A stretch of 52,939 bases of DNA. Origin: DASPJL01 sp035628645 (GTDB taxonomy: Bacteria; Bacteroidota; Bacteroidia; Cytophagales; Cyclobacteriaceae). This document shows, one piece after another, positions 34,499 through 43,331 of the stretch (position 1 is its first letter; every line of letters starts with the position of its first letter). Made by a program: the position numbers and the translations under genes. Where the stretch lies: NCBI GenBank assembly GCA_035628645.1, contig DASPJL010000165.1, positions 1 to 52,939 on the forward strand, given 5' to 3'. The notes below the pieces were generated by a model. It had not been told where the DNA came from. It saw only the letters and a list, made by a program, of their open reading frames with translations, and did no database searches.

Positions 34499-36751
34499 AT
34501 GCTTCAATATTATTTTCAAATAAAAAACAATTTCATTGATAATTTCTTTCCTACAGTCCCTGACGAATACAGGCAGGAGTTCGATAGAAGAATAACACTT
34601 CTGAACATTCAAAGGATAAGAATTTTTGCAATAATCCTTCTTCTTTATTATCTGTTTCTAGGTCTTGTTCCTGATCTGTATTTCTATTTAAATGGATTAT
34701 GGGAATATAAAGCGGGGTATCAATATTGGGCAATCATCCACGTGTTGGCGGTTGTTTTTATGGCAGGGATCATTTTTGTCATAACCAAAAAATGGCCAAA
34801 AAACCAGGAAGATATCAATGATTTCCATCGAAATACACAAATTGCCTTTTTAGCAGCCTCTCTTTTCATTTGTACCAGTGTTACCATAGTTGACCAGTTT
34901 ATGACCGGGTCAATATCTACCTATATTCTTGGTTTTACCTGGGTAAGTGCGGGTTTGTTCTTTTATAACAGGACCATTCTTCCGCTTTACCTTATTACAC
35001 ATACGCTATTCATTTTTTCGCTTTCTTATTTCCAGATTGATCCATTGATCAGATACACGCATCATATCAATGGATTTGCCCTTGTTTTGATGATGTGGTT
35101 GGTTTCAAGGTTTTTGTTTTCCATGCACCTTAAGAATTATTTAAATATTAAGACCATTGAAAAGCAGGCCACAGACTTGGAGCAGGTGAATCAAAAGCTT
35201 ACGGAAAGCGAAATGTTGCTTTCTTCAATCAACAAAAATGTTCTTCAGGGACTTTTCAGGGTTACGGAAGATTATACAATCATGTATGCCAACTCATACT
35301 TTGCCAAACTTTTTGACTACAATACTCCCGAAGAAGTAATCAATAACAAGGAGAATCCTTTTCTCAAAATAAATGAGGAAAAAAGAAATGAGCTCATGAA
35401 ACACCTTAAGGTCAATAAATTTTATAAGGATGAAGAAGTGCTTTTCACCCGTAAGGATGGAACGGAGTTTTGGGGTTTAATGAGTTGTAATTCGGTAATT
35501 GATGAACATAACAGGATTTTGTTTTACGATGGTTCAGTATTAGACATCACGCAAAGAAAAGAAGCAGAACAGGAATTAAAAATTGCCAAAGAACAAGCTG
35601 AACAATCCATGAGCATGAAGGAACAGTTTGTTTCCACAATGAGCCATGAGATCAGGACCCCTTTAAATGCGGTTATCGGAATGACGAACCTGCTTGTAGC
35701 CGAAGAGCCAAAGAAGGAACAATTGGAATATTTAAACATTCTGAAAATCTCTTCTGACAATCTTCTCAATATTGTTAATCACATCCTGGACTTCAGTAAG
35801 ATTGATTCAGGAAAGATAACTTTTGAGGAAATTCCTTTCAATGTAGAAACACTGATAAAGAATTTAAAGAAGATATACAGCTACAAAGCTAATAAAAAAC
35901 AGCTTTCATTAAACGTAGACGTAGAACTGGATTCGGATGCAACTGTTTTGGGAGATCCTACTACATTGAATCAGATAATGGTAAATCTTCTGGATAATGC
36001 TATAAAGTTTACGGAAGAAGGTGGGGTAAATATTTCTGTCAAAAACAAAGGGGAAACAGACACAACCGTTACGCTTTACTTTGAAGTATCTGATACTGGA
36101 ATAGGCATACCGCTAGAAAAACAGCATTTTATATTCGAAAGTTTTACCCAAGCCAGTTCAGAAACAACAAGGAAATATGGAGGAACAGGCCTTGGCCTTG
36201 CCATTACCAAAAAGCTCATCGAACTACAGGGAGGCAAGTTAGAAATTGACAGTTCCTTTGAAAAAGGCGCTCGTTTTTTCTTTAGCCTTAAGCTGAAAAA
36301 ACCGGAAAAAGGAACCCAGGAATTAAAACCTGCACCAAGCGAAACTATTGAAAGTCTGGATGGTGTCAAAATTCTTTTGGTGGAAGACAATATGATGAAT
36401 CAAAAGGTTGTTTTTCATATCTGTCAGCGGTTTAAAGTCGACCTGGAGATGTCCGATAATGGATTTGATGCCATTGAAAAAGTGAAACATAAAGAATATG
36501 ATGTAATTCTTATGGATATAGAAATGCCGGAAATTGATGGCTATCAAACAACACGGAGAATTAAGGCTGAAGATAATTTAAATAGTAAAACGCCTATAAT
36601 CGCCCTTACGGCCTCTTCAACAGCCAATGTAAAAGAAAAGGCGCTGAAATCCGGCATGGTAGATATGATCAGTAAACCCTTTAATCCCGTAGATTTTTAT
36701 AAGATCATCTCGATAAATGCAAGGAATAAAGTTGCAGGGGAAAAAATTTAA
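34499..36751 (+). CDS. Hybrid sensor histidine kinase/response regulator
   Basis: A 750-residue membrane kinase. Six or so hydrophobic helices occupy residues 40-215, followed by a coiled linker and a PAS domain (about 235-350, ending GSVLDITQRKEAEQEL). The HisKA phosphorylation site is His383 in MSHEIRTPLNAVIG; the HATPase_c domain shows the N box NLLDNAIKF, DTGIGIP and GGTGLGLAI. A receiver domain follows with acceptor Asp673 in ILMDIEMPEIDGY and the conserved Lys in SKPFNP. It has no HPt or output domain, so phosphate from Asp673 should pass to a separate HPt protein. No cognate regulator is adjacent; a TTGAGTA repeat array follows the stop. Confidence 0.93.
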   Translation: MLQYYFQIKNNFIDNFFPTVPDEYRQEFDRRITLLNIQRIRIFAIILLLYYLFLGLVPDLYFYLNGLWEYKAGYQYWAIIHVLAVVFMAGIIFVITKKWPKNQEDINDFHRNTQIAFLAASLFICTSVTIVDQFMTGSISTYILGFTWVSAGLFFYNRTILPLYLITHTLFIFSLSYFQIDPLIRYTHHINGFALVLMMWLVSRFLFSMHLKNYLNIKTIEKQATDLEQVNQKLTESEMLLSSINKNVLQGLFRVTEDYTIMYANSYFAKLFDYNTPEEVINNKENPFLKINEEKRNELMKHLKVNKFYKDEEVLFTRKDGTEFWGLMSCNSVIDEHNRILFYDGSVLDITQRKEAEQELKIAKEQAEQSMSMKEQFVSTMSHEIRTPLNAVIGMTNLLVAEEPKKEQLEYLNILKISSDNLLNIVNHILDFSKIDSGKITFEEIPFNVETLIKNLKKIYSYKANKKQLSLNVDVELDSDATVLGDPTTLNQIMVNLLDNAIKFTEEGGVNISVKNKGETDTTVTLYFEVSDTGIGIPLEKQHFIFESFTQASSETTRKYGGTGLGLAITKKLIELQGGKLEIDSSFEKGARFFFSLKLKKPEKGTQELKPAPSETIESLDGVKILLVEDNMMNQKVVFHICQRFKVDLEMSDNGFDAIEKVKHKEYDVILMDIEMPEIDGYQTTRRIKAEDNLNSKTPIIALTASSTANVKEKALKSGMVDMISKPFNPVDFYKIISINARNKVAGEKI

Positions 36752-36776
36752 AATAACGAGTTGCAAATAAGTTGAA

Positions 36777-36824
36777 AGTATTGAGTATTGAGTATTGAGT
36801 ATTGAGTATTGAGTATTGAGTATT
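36777..36824. repeat. TTGAGTA heptamer array, six perfect units
   Basis: Six identical TTGAGTA units occupy 36781-36822, with a partial AGTA before and TTT after. It is the only perfect array of the heptamer repeats in the window. It begins 26 bases after the hybrid kinase stop and lies about 60 bases upstream of the likely asmA promoter. Perfect units suggest recent expansion and possible length variation between strains. Confidence 0.95.
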
Positions 36825-36874
36825 TAAGCAAAGAATACAAAATATAGTTTTTGCGTTCTCTGCGTTTTTTAACC

Positions 36875-36908
36875 TTTGCGATCTCATATGTGTGAACCTT
36901 TACATTTG
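36875..36908 (+). promoter_or_regulatory. Candidate promoter for the AsmA gene
   Basis: TTTG (36875-36878), 22 bases, then TACATTTG (36901-36908) fits the Bacteroidota -33/-7 pattern with slightly long spacing. It would give a leader of about 95 bases before the ATG at 37009. Confidence 0.45.
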
Positions 36909-37008
36909 TTTCTAACTCATAAACGAGTGTATGAATCGTTACTATGATTTAGTTTGTTATATTAAGTATTAATTAAAAATAGAGTTAAACAGGAAACCAA
37001 TTCAAAAA

Positions 37009-39969
37009 ATGAAAAAGGTAATATATATAGTTCTTGGAATTTTCGCTTTTTTACTAATTGCAGCGTTTCTGATACCCATTTTTTTTAAAGATCAGATTAA
37101 AGCTAAAGTAGATGCAGAACTCGCGAAGTCTGTAAATGCACAAATTTTTTATGAAGCAGATAAATTCAATCTCTCCTTATTCAGGCACTTTCCCAATCTT
37201 ACAGTGTCTATGGAGGAGTTTGGGATTGTAAATAATGCGCCATTCAAGGGAGATACGCTTACTTCCATCAATTCTTTTGAAATAGCTGTAAACTTAATGA
37301 GCGTCATTTCCGGAGATAAAATCAAGATTAATTCTGTGACACTTGATGAGCCAAGGATCTTTATCAAAGTGCTCCCAAATGGAATAGCCAATTATGATAT
37401 CGCTATTGAAGATACCACGGCAATGGAGGACACTACTTCGGAAGAGTCTGAATTCGCTCTTAGTGTAGAGGGCTGGGAAATAAACAATGGATATGTAGTA
37501 TACGACGACAGATCGTCCAAAACATACGCTGAAATTGTAGACCTTGACCATAGCGGAAGCGGGGACTTTACCCAGGACATCTTTGATCTTTCCACGAAAA
37601 CGCAGGTGAAAGCCCTTACGGTTAATTATGATGGCATTGATTATTTTTCTAAAAACCAACTGGATGCGGATATTACTCTGAATATGGACATGCCAAAATC
37701 CAAATATACTTTTAAGGACAACAACATTAAACTTAATGATTTTGAATTCGGATTTGACGGATACCTTGCCATGCCCGATACTTCATCATATGAAATGGAC
37801 CTAAAATTCGGCGCTAAAAAGAATGAATTCAAGAATATTCTTTCTCTTGTGCCCGGCGTATTTCTTCAGGGCTATGAAGATTTGACAACTAAGGGAAACC
37901 TGACTTTTAACGGATTTGCCAAAGGTGTGTACAGTGACAGTAAAATGCCGGCTTTCAATCTAAAGCTAAAAGTAGACGATGCGATGATGAAGTATGCCGA
38001 CCTCCCTACTTCTATTGACAACATTAATATTGATATGGAGGTGGATAACAAAAGTGGAAACCTTGACAATACTGTAGTCAATATCAAAACCTTTAATATG
38101 GATATGGGCAAAAATCCTGTAAAAGGTCGCTTCCTTTTAAAGGGGTTAAATGAATATGACATTGACGCGAATATCATTGCAAAAATTAACCTTGCAGATC
38201 TTTCCAATATGTTTCCTATTGAAGGGTTGGCGCTTAAAGGTCTTTATGATCTGGATTTAAAAGCCAAAGGTGTTTACAAAGACAGTACTCAAATCCCAAC
38301 CATAGATGCGAGAATGAGTCTGACCAACGGATATGTAAAATCTAAGGATTTCCCTATCCCATTGGAGCAGGTAAACTTCAATTCTGTAGTTTATAACACT
38401 ACTGGAAGAATGGAGGACACAAAGGTTTCTGTCGAAAACTTCAGCATGATGCTTGAGAACGAAAAACTGGAAGCGAAGGCATTTGTAGAAAACCTTAACG
38501 ATTACACTTGGGATGTATGGATTAAGGGCGGACTTGATCTGGAAAAACTAATGAAAGTATACCCAATCGAAGGAATGACATTAACCGGGAAAATCTATGC
38601 CAACATCACGACCAAAGGGAAAATGTCTGCATTGGATGCCGGAAGATATGATCAGATGCCAACAAGTGGTACCATGTCCGTTAAGAATTTCAAATACGTG
38701 AGTACCGATTTACCCCAAGGAGTTTCTATTACAGATGCTAATCTGGCGTTTAATCCTCAGAGTATGGTATTAAATAACTTTGAAGGTTTTGCTGGAAAAA
38801 GCGACATCAGTTTGAAAGGAAATGTTTCAAATTATATAGCCTATATAGTAAAACCTGATGCGGTCATTAAAGGAAGTCTGAACTTCAATTCCAATAAGTT
38901 TAATGTAAATGAATGGATGACAGACGAAGAAACAGTGGATGCAGATACAGCCTCAGAACCTATGTCTGTATTTGTAGTACCCAAAAATATAGATTTCCGG
39001 TTAGCTACTTCGATTAATCAGGTACTTTATGATAATTTGACCTTAAGTGATATGAAGGGAAATATTATTGTAAAAGACGGTGTATTAAGATTGGACAACT
39101 TAGCCTTTAATACGTTAGGTGGAAGGATGGTGATGAATGGAACCTATGACAGCAGGGATTCGCTAAATCCATCTTATGACTTTAAGCTGGACATTGAAAA
39201 GATGCAAATCAAACAAGCTTATCAATCTTTCAATACAGTACAAGCTTTAGCACCCGCCGCTAAAAATGTAGACGGTAATTTTTCTACTGACTTTGCCATT
39301 GCTGGAAAACTCGGCCAGGATATGATGCCGGTTTATCCTAGCATATATGGTAAGGGAATAATAAATCTCGAAGAAGCTAAACTTCAAAACTTAGACCTTC
39401 TCACTAAAATTAATGCCGTAAGTAAATTGACAAAAGGATCAGGTCAGATTGATATAAGTGATGTAAAAATTAAGGCAGAGATTAAGGACGGAAGAGTTCA
39501 TTTTGAGCCTTTTGAGCTGAAAGCGGGCACTCAAAAAATGATCATAGGAGGTAGTCAGGGAATTGATGGTACATTAAATTATAATATCAGCTCCGACGTT
39601 CCTTCAGGCGCTGCTGGAAAAGCAGTAGGTGGGTTGATCACTCAGGCTACAGGACAAAAAGTGGATATTCCGGAAACCATCAAACTGAACTTTAAAGTAT
39701 TGGGAACTTATGAAGATCCTAAAATAAGTCTTCTGAGCTCCAATAAAGAGCAAAGTGCCACGGCTTCTACGCAGGAGGCGGTAAAAACTGAAGTAAAAGA
39801 GGCCGTGAAGGAAGAAGTAAAAACACAAACACAGGAAGCTAAAAAAGAAGTAACCAAAGAAGTGGAACAGGTGCTGAAACAAGATAGCCCTGAAGAAATG
39901 CAAAAAGAAGCAGAAAAAGCAGCCGACAGGCTTAAAGATAAATTCGGTCTGCCTAAGAAGAAAAAATAA
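37009..39969 (+). CDS. AsmA family protein
   Basis: A 986-residue protein with one N-terminal membrane helix (VIYIVLGIFAFLLIAAFLIPIFF) and a long repetitive beta-rich body characteristic of AsmA/TamB-like, bridge-type lipid-transfer proteins: an N-terminal AsmA domain with LFRHFPNLTVSMEEFGI and a C-terminal AsmA_2-like region (SGQIDISDVKIKAEIKDGRVHFEPFELKAG...). The last about 80 residues are a charged, Lys/Glu/Gln-rich coiled tail ending KKKK. Such proteins span the periplasm and are thought to carry phospholipid to the outer membrane. It is a single-gene unit between repeats at 36777 and 39975. Confidence 0.88.
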   Translation: MKKVIYIVLGIFAFLLIAAFLIPIFFKDQIKAKVDAELAKSVNAQIFYEADKFNLSLFRHFPNLTVSMEEFGIVNNAPFKGDTLTSINSFEIAVNLMSVISGDKIKINSVTLDEPRIFIKVLPNGIANYDIAIEDTTAMEDTTSEESEFALSVEGWEINNGYVVYDDRSSKTYAEIVDLDHSGSGDFTQDIFDLSTKTQVKALTVNYDGIDYFSKNQLDADITLNMDMPKSKYTFKDNNIKLNDFEFGFDGYLAMPDTSSYEMDLKFGAKKNEFKNILSLVPGVFLQGYEDLTTKGNLTFNGFAKGVYSDSKMPAFNLKLKVDDAMMKYADLPTSIDNINIDMEVDNKSGNLDNTVVNIKTFNMDMGKNPVKGRFLLKGLNEYDIDANIIAKINLADLSNMFPIEGLALKGLYDLDLKAKGVYKDSTQIPTIDARMSLTNGYVKSKDFPIPLEQVNFNSVVYNTTGRMEDTKVSVENFSMMLENEKLEAKAFVENLNDYTWDVWIKGGLDLEKLMKVYPIEGMTLTGKIYANITTKGKMSALDAGRYDQMPTSGTMSVKNFKYVSTDLPQGVSITDANLAFNPQSMVLNNFEGFAGKSDISLKGNVSNYIAYIVKPDAVIKGSLNFNSNKFNVNEWMTDEETVDADTASEPMSVFVVPKNIDFRLATSINQVLYDNLTLSDMKGNIIVKDGVLRLDNLAFNTLGGRMVMNGTYDSRDSLNPSYDFKLDIEKMQIKQAYQSFNTVQALAPAAKNVDGNFSTDFAIAGKLGQDMMPVYPSIYGKGIINLEEAKLQNLDLLTKINAVSKLTKGSGQIDISDVKIKAEIKDGRVHFEPFELKAGTQKMIIGGSQGIDGTLNYNISSDVPSGAAGKAVGGLITQATGQKVDIPETIKLNFKVLGTYEDPKISLLSSNKEQSATASTQEAVKTEVKEAVKEEVKTQTQEAKKEVTKEVEQVLKQDSPEEMQKEAEKAADRLKDKFGLPKKKK

Positions 39970-39974
39970 GCATC

Positions 39975-40005
39975 TTGGAAAGAAGAAGTGGAAGTTGGAA
40001 GTAAA
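39975..40005. repeat. GA-rich heptamer repeat after the AsmA gene
   Basis: Units GAAGAAG (39982-39988), TGGAAGT (39989-39995) and TGGAAGT (39996-40002) begin a few bases after the asmA stop. It is the same GGAAGTT family as at 34330-34421. Confidence 0.6.
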
Positions 40006-40177
40006 AAAGGAACTCTGGCTAACCAAGGATCAGTTTTTTAAAGAGAACTCTCTATTATTAGATTGATTATTAGCTATGTAAAGGAGGGAAAATATCAAGC
40101 TTGAAGATATTTCCCTTTCCTTCTCAAACCGCAAACAAAAATTAAGTATTTCAAAAGAACTTTTTTAAATTAAAAAG

Positions 40178-40197
40178 GTATATTATATTAGTATATC
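40178..40197. promoter_or_regulatory. Possible operator upstream of the toxin-antitoxin pair
   Basis: A near-palindromic AT-rich segment (GTATATTATATTAGTATATC) lies 16 bases before the antitoxin ATG. Ribbon-helix-helix antitoxins often bind such sites to autoregulate. AT-rich palindromes arise easily by chance here, so support is weak. Confidence 0.25.
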
Positions 40198-40213
40198 ATT
40201 TACAATATTAAGC

Positions 40214-40447
40214 ATGATACCTATCTCATTAAAACTTGAAGAAGAAATATTAAAAGAAGCAGAAAGCCTTTCTAAGTCATTAGAAACTTCTCGTAATAAA
40301 TATATTAATATTGCTTTGGAGTATTATAACAAGAAAGTAAAACGTGAAATTTTGTCAAAGCAAATGGCAGAGGCAAGCTTAATCTGTAGAAAAGAAAGCA
40401 TGAATGTGTTAAATGACTTCGAAAAGTTTGATGACACCCAATATTAA
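40214..40447 (+). CDS. Type II antitoxin, ribbon-helix-helix (MazE-like)
   Basis: A 77-residue protein. The N-terminal IPISLKLEEEILKEAESLSKSLETSRNKYINIALEYY has the beta-strand plus two-helix layout of ribbon-helix-helix (CopG/MetJ-type) DNA-binding domains, and the charged C-terminal third would be the toxin-binding tail. It lies directly upstream of, and overlaps by 17 bases, a MazF-type toxin gene, the standard order for a toxin-antitoxin module. It probably neutralises the toxin and represses the shared promoter. The antitoxin call depends partly on that context. Confidence 0.8.
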   Translation: MIPISLKLEEEILKEAESLSKSLETSRNKYINIALEYYNKKVKREILSKQMAEASLICRKESMNVLNDFEKFDDTQY

Positions 40448-40781
40448 AAGAGGCCATATTTGGTGGGCAAACCTTGACCCATCAAGAGGAACTGAAGCAG
40501 ATAAAATAAGGCCGGTAGTAATTATTCAGACGGACCTTTTAAACGATGTCGGGCATCCTTCCACTATTATCTGCCCTGTAACTACCAATCTTTCAAAAAA
40601 GGAAAATATATTAAGGGTTATTATTCCAAAGAATATTGGAGGAATTGATAAGGATTCTGAAATTTTAATAGATCAAATAAGAACCATTGATAATACAAGA
40701 CTAACCTCTCATATCGGTATTTTACCAACAAATAACTTTATGAAATTAATAGAATCAGTAAAGATGGTATTGGATTTATAA
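40431..40781 (+). CDS. Type II toxin, MazF/PemK endoribonuclease
   Basis: About 116 residues from the ATG at 40431 (MTPNIKRGHIWWANLDPSRG). An earlier ATG at 40413 would add six residues and lengthen the overlap with the antitoxin; family alignment favours the later one. The PemK/MazF features are RGHIWWANLDPSRGTEADKIRPVVII near the N-terminus, the STIICPVTTN strand, and the late DSEILIDQIRTIDNTRL. MazF toxins cleave mRNA at short specific sequences; the recognition sequence cannot be read here. All core motifs are intact, so the toxin is likely active. Confidence 0.9.
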   Translation: MTPNIKRGHIWWANLDPSRGTEADKIRPVVIIQTDLLNDVGHPSTIICPVTTNLSKKENILRVIIPKNIGGIDKDSEILIDQIRTIDNTRLTSHIGILPTNNFMKLIESVKMVLDL

Positions 40782-40901
40782 AGGCAATTTAAATCTAAAA
40801 ACAGAATTAAAAACTTAATAAAATTAAACTGAAACACCCGTGTGAAGGATTGATTAGTAATAAATAAATCACACAAAGATTAAAATCCTTAATTTTTTCC
40901 C

Positions 40902-40909
40902 TAATTTTG
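40902..40909 (+). promoter_or_regulatory. Candidate -7 element for the DksA-like operon
   Basis: TAATTTTG matches TAnnTTTG and lies 26 bases upstream of the ATG at 40936. No clear -33 partner is seen. Confidence 0.4.
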
Positions 40910-40935
40910 CCATCATTTTAAATCCTCCCTAGTAT

Positions 40936-41325
40936 ATGAAATCAAATCAGGAAGAGAGACTTAGATATTCTGACGAAGAACTTAAAGAGTTTGAAGTCCT
41001 AATAAGTGAAAAGTTAGACAAAGCAAAAAAAGAGCTAAACTATATTAAAGAAGTTCTTAGTCGAAGAAATGACTCAGGTACGGACAACACTGCTGGTACT
41101 TTGAAGATTCTGGAAGATGGAGCGGACACGTCAGAAAAAGAGAATTTAAGCCAGTTGGCAGCCAGACAACAAAAGTTCATCACTCAACTTGAGAATGCCA
41201 TGATCCGAATTAAAAGCAAGACTTATGGTATTTGTATCGATACAGGAAAATTAATACCAAAAGAGAGATTGCGCGCTGTGCCACATACTATGCATTCCAT
41301 AGAAGCAAAACTTAGCAGGCAATAG
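40936..41325 (+). CDS. TraR/DksA family regulator with degenerate zinc finger
   Basis: A 129-residue DksA-like protein. An N-terminal coiled-coil region with acidic residues (LEDGADTSEKEN) is followed by the C-terminal globular motif TYGICIDTGKLIPKERLRAVPHTMHSIEAKLSRQ. Canonical DksA has four zinc cysteines there; here only Cys100 is kept, with Thr103, Ser121 and Ala124 in place of the others, a state common in Bacteroidota homologues. DksA proteins bind RNA polymerase through the secondary channel, often with ppGpp. Its stop codon is immediately followed by the scpB TTG start, implying translational coupling. Confidence 0.85.
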   Translation: MKSNQEERLRYSDEELKEFEVLISEKLDKAKKELNYIKEVLSRRNDSGTDNTAGTLKILEDGADTSEKENLSQLAARQQKFITQLENAMIRIKSKTYGICIDTGKLIPKERLRAVPHTMHSIEAKLSRQ

Positions 41326-41892
41326 TTGAACTATCTTCAAAATCATATTGAGGCATTAATATTCTGTGCTGAATCTCCTTTAAAAGAAGAGGAGATTTGC
41401 CACTGCCTTACCGAGATGTTTGAAGCTCAAGTTCCCCAGGAACACGTTCAGGAAGCTTTGGAACAACTTATTAAAAAATATGAAGCGGAAGAATATTCTT
41501 TCCAGATTTATAAAATCGGCGGAGGTTATCAATTTTTAACTAAGCCCTCCTACCAGGCCAGCATAAGTATATTATTAAAGCAAAAATCAAAAAGACGGCT
41601 TTCAACTGCCGCTCTGGAAACCATTTCCATCGTAGCTTACAAACAACCCATCACAAAAAATCAGATAGAGCAAATCAGAGGGGTGAATTGTGATTATGCC
41701 ATACAGAAGCTATTAGATAAAGAACTTGTTGAAATTACCGGAAAAGCAGATTCGGTAGGAAGGCCCTTACTCTATTCCACTACTCAGAAGTTTATGGAGT
41801 ATTTTGGAATAAACAGCTTAAAAGATTTGCCTCAACCAAAGGATTTTTCTGCGGAGGCCAATGAAATAGGAGATAAAAAAGAAAGTCAATAA
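41326..41892 (+). CDS. scpB: Segregation and condensation protein B
   Basis: A 188-residue ScpB. With ScpA and Smc it forms the bacterial condensin that compacts and segregates the chromosome. Diagnostic stretches are NHIEALIFCAESPLKEEEI at the N-terminus, RLSTAALETISIVAYKQPITKNQIEQIRGVNCDYAIQKLL in the second winged helix and VGRPLLYSTTQKFMEYFGI near the end. The start is TTG at 41326, immediately after the TAG of the DksA-like gene; the next downstream ATG would truncate the conserved N-terminus. The pseudouridine synthase gene follows after 38 bases. Confidence 0.93.
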   Translation: MNYLQNHIEALIFCAESPLKEEEICHCLTEMFEAQVPQEHVQEALEQLIKKYEAEEYSFQIYKIGGGYQFLTKPSYQASISILLKQKSKRRLSTAALETISIVAYKQPITKNQIEQIRGVNCDYAIQKLLDKELVEITGKADSVGRPLLYSTTQKFMEYFGINSLKDLPQPKDFSAEANEIGDKKESQ

Positions 41893-41930
41893 AACCTCAC
41901 AAAAAGATACAGTAGGGATACTGCATAAAA

Positions 41931-43262
41931 ATGAAAAAAAGAACACCTAAGCCTGAGAAGGCAAAACCTGCTACAGATAAATCTTATTCAGGAAGACAAA
42001 AAAAAATAACAAAACCGGGCAAATCAGTCGAATCCGGAGAATCAACCCCAAGAACTTTTAAGAAGAGCCCTTCGGATAAATCCAACAACAAGGAATTTAA
42101 AGAATTAGGATTCAGGAAGAACCTTAGGAAAAGAAACAACCCAAACGGAGAGGGCTCTGATAAAGAGGTAAAAAAAAACTCTAGCGCTTCCAAAAATTTA
42201 AAGTCTACGTCTTCCTTTTCTGATAAAAGAGAAAACGCCAAACGGTCATTTAATAAACTGGGGCCGGAGGATTCTTTCAGAGAAGAGAAAAAAAGAGGCT
42301 CCCGAAAAACAGAGCGAGAATCCAAAAATTTAAGAGTTTCTTATAGAAAAGACGACAGACTTGAAAAGACTCCTGAATCAGGTCCAGGTAAAAGACAATA
42401 TGGAAAATCTAATTCCAGAGACTCAAAAGAGGGGGAACAGGATAGAGGCTTAAAAAAACCATTTAAACCTTATACAGCAAACAAAAAAGAAACACCCTCA
42501 TACAAAGGGAAGAAAGCCAATATAACCAAAACACCATCAGATCAAGAAACCGAGGAGATCAGACTTAATCGCTACATAGCCAATGCAGGAATTTGCTCAA
42601 GAAGAGAAGCGGATGAACTTATCGCTACCGGCTTGATCAGGGTAAATGAAAAAGTAATTACGGAAATGGGTTATAAAGTAAAGCCCGGAGATGTAATTAA
42701 ATATGAAAACAGGACATTAAAAAGAGAGAAGCTCGTCTATGTTCTCCTTAACAAACCAAAAGACTTTATAACCACTACTGACGATCCTGAAGAGAGGAAG
42801 ACGGTAATGGATTTGGTAAGGAATGCCTGTAATGAAAGAATATATCCTGTAGGAAGATTGGATAGAAATACCACAGGCCTTCTACTTTTGACAAACGATG
42901 GCGACTTGACTGAAAAATTAGCGCATCCTTCAAATAATATAAAAAAACTCTACCAGGTTCTATTGGATAAACCCATCACCGACGAAGATTTTCAAAAAAT
43001 TAAAGAGGGCGTAGTTTTAGAAGACGGCAAAGCAATGGTCGATGACCTTTCGATTGTTGTCCCCAGCGGAACGGTTTTAGGAATAGAAATACATATCGGG
43101 AAAAACAGGATTGTCAGAAGGATTTTTGAACACCTGGGATATGAGGTATTAGGATTGGATAGAGTAATCTATGCGGGATTAACTAAAAAAGATCTTCCAA
43201 GGGGGCATTGGAGATTTTTAACTGAAAAAGAAGTAATTCAGCTTAAACACTTTTCTTCCTAA
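41931..43262 (+). CDS. RluB-type pseudouridine synthase with long basic N-terminal extension
   Basis: A 443-residue protein. Residues 1 to about 205 are a low-complexity, Lys/Arg/Ser/Glu-rich region without predicted fold. An S4 RNA-binding domain begins at about 210 (IRLNRYIANAGICSRREADELIATG) and the RsuA/RluB catalytic domain follows, with catalytic Asp311 in PVGRLDRNTTGLLLL and KNRIVRRIFEHLGY near the end. Typical RluB enzymes are about 240-290 residues, so the basic tail is an addition; it probably increases RNA or ribosome affinity. Family members modify 23S or 16S rRNA. It follows scpB, a pairing seen in many bacteria. Confidence 0.92.
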   Translation: MKKRTPKPEKAKPATDKSYSGRQKKITKPGKSVESGESTPRTFKKSPSDKSNNKEFKELGFRKNLRKRNNPNGEGSDKEVKKNSSASKNLKSTSSFSDKRENAKRSFNKLGPEDSFREEKKRGSRKTERESKNLRVSYRKDDRLEKTPESGPGKRQYGKSNSRDSKEGEQDRGLKKPFKPYTANKKETPSYKGKKANITKTPSDQETEEIRLNRYIANAGICSRREADELIATGLIRVNEKVITEMGYKVKPGDVIKYENRTLKREKLVYVLLNKPKDFITTTDDPEERKTVMDLVRNACNERIYPVGRLDRNTTGLLLLTNDGDLTEKLAHPSNNIKKLYQVLLDKPITDEDFQKIKEGVVLEDGKAMVDDLSIVVPSGTVLGIEIHIGKNRIVRRIFEHLGYEVLGLDRVIYAGLTKKDLPRGHWRFLTEKEVIQLKHFSS

Positions 43263-43279
43263 TTAGAAAGGAATATAGG

Positions 43280-43310
43280 TTTGAATTAGAATCAAAATAC
43301 CCTACTTTTG
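43280..43310 (+). promoter_or_regulatory. Promoter of sucD
   Basis: TTTG (43280-43283), 19 bases, then TACTTTTG (43303-43310): both halves of the Bacteroidota consensus with ideal spacing, 21 bases upstream of the sucD ATG. It is the best promoter in the window. Confidence 0.75.
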
Positions 43311-43331
43311 TGCAAATTTTAATATTCTATA

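Noticed and set aside
36777..36824. Possible CRISPR array
   Set aside because: The units are 7 bases long with no spacers, and there is no cas gene anywhere in the window.
36705..36887. Minus-strand ORF with repeated YSILNTQ peptide
   Set aside because: It is the translation of the TTGAGTA tandem array and overlaps the end of the hybrid kinase gene; it is not a gene.
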